NCBI RefSeq assembly: GCF_003818115.1
Contig: NZ_RPOI01000018.1
Span: forward strand, 124,001-188,000
Source: Citrobacter youngae
GTDB lineage: Bacteria; Pseudomonadota; Gammaproteobacteria; Enterobacterales; Enterobacteriaceae
DNA: 64,000 bases
Reading direction: 5' to 3'
Each line of letters begins with the position of its first letter. The stretch's first letter is position 1. Both the position numbers and the translations under genes were made by a program. Below, piece by piece: positions 63,409-64,000 of the stretch. Below the pieces are notes generated by a model that worked only from the letters and a program-made list of their open reading frames with translations, was not told the origin of the DNA and did not search any database.

Positions 63409-64000
<592 letters not shown>

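Overview
The window is a 64 kb stretch of enterobacterial chromosome. It carries the gene order of the Escherichia coli terminus region (mdtK-ribE-cfa-punCR-purR ... slyA ... rsx ... malIXY ... manA-fumA-fumC-tus-rstB ... rstA-folM-ydgI-ydgH-pntAB), read in the opposite sense to the E. coli map. Protein recall is high throughout, but three things argue against E. coli itself: an RluA-family pseudouridine synthase sits beside mdtK, there is no uid (glucuronide) operon between malI and ydgA, and rstA and rstB are separated by about 6 kb. A Citrobacter or close relative is the best guess. No rRNA, tRNA or CRISPR array was seen.

Left part (1-20 kb): drug efflux (mdtK), riboflavin synthase, cyclopropane fatty acid synthase, the purine nucleoside transporter/regulator pair punC/punR, purR with two operators, the 29-residue cytochrome bd-I subunit gene cydH, ydhP, the superoxide dismutases sodB and sodC, mepH, grxD, rnt, the nemR-nemA-gloA electrophile-detoxification cluster, ydhL, ydhF, the ydhIJK efflux set and the slyA regulator. 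The theme is redox and electrophile stress.

Middle (20-50 kb): slyB with a PhoP-type box; anmK-mliC-pdxH-tyrS-pdxY (wall recycling, lysozyme inhibition, vitamin B6, Tyr-tRNA); gstA; the peptide transporter dtpA; the rsxABCDGE-nth electron-transfer and repair operon; cnu; blr; ydgJ; add; the MalI-controlled malXY genes; ydgA; manA; the fumarases fumA and fumC (the latter with a consensus SoxS box); and tus with a Ter site over its promoter. Tus-Ter places the window in the replication terminus.

Accessory insert (50.76-56.88 kb): this block splits rstA from rstB. Its left half is a decayed lambdoid prophage: an integrase C-terminus, a small-terminase fragment with an internal deletion, remnants of two different IS3-family transposase genes, a well-folded RNA ending in a strong terminator, and AT-rich orphan ORFs. 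Its right half holds four intact plus-strand genes: a DUF1294 membrane protein, an unrecognised protein built from two copies of one repeat, an APH(6)-type small-molecule kinase and a NiCoT-family nickel/cobalt permease.

Right part (56.9-64 kb): rstA with a PhoP-type box, ydgC, folM, the ydgI antiporter, ydgH and pntA with the start of pntB (transhydrogenase). pntB runs off the window. Gene starts were chosen from ribosome-binding sites and remembered E. coli protein lengths; several genes use GTG or TTG.
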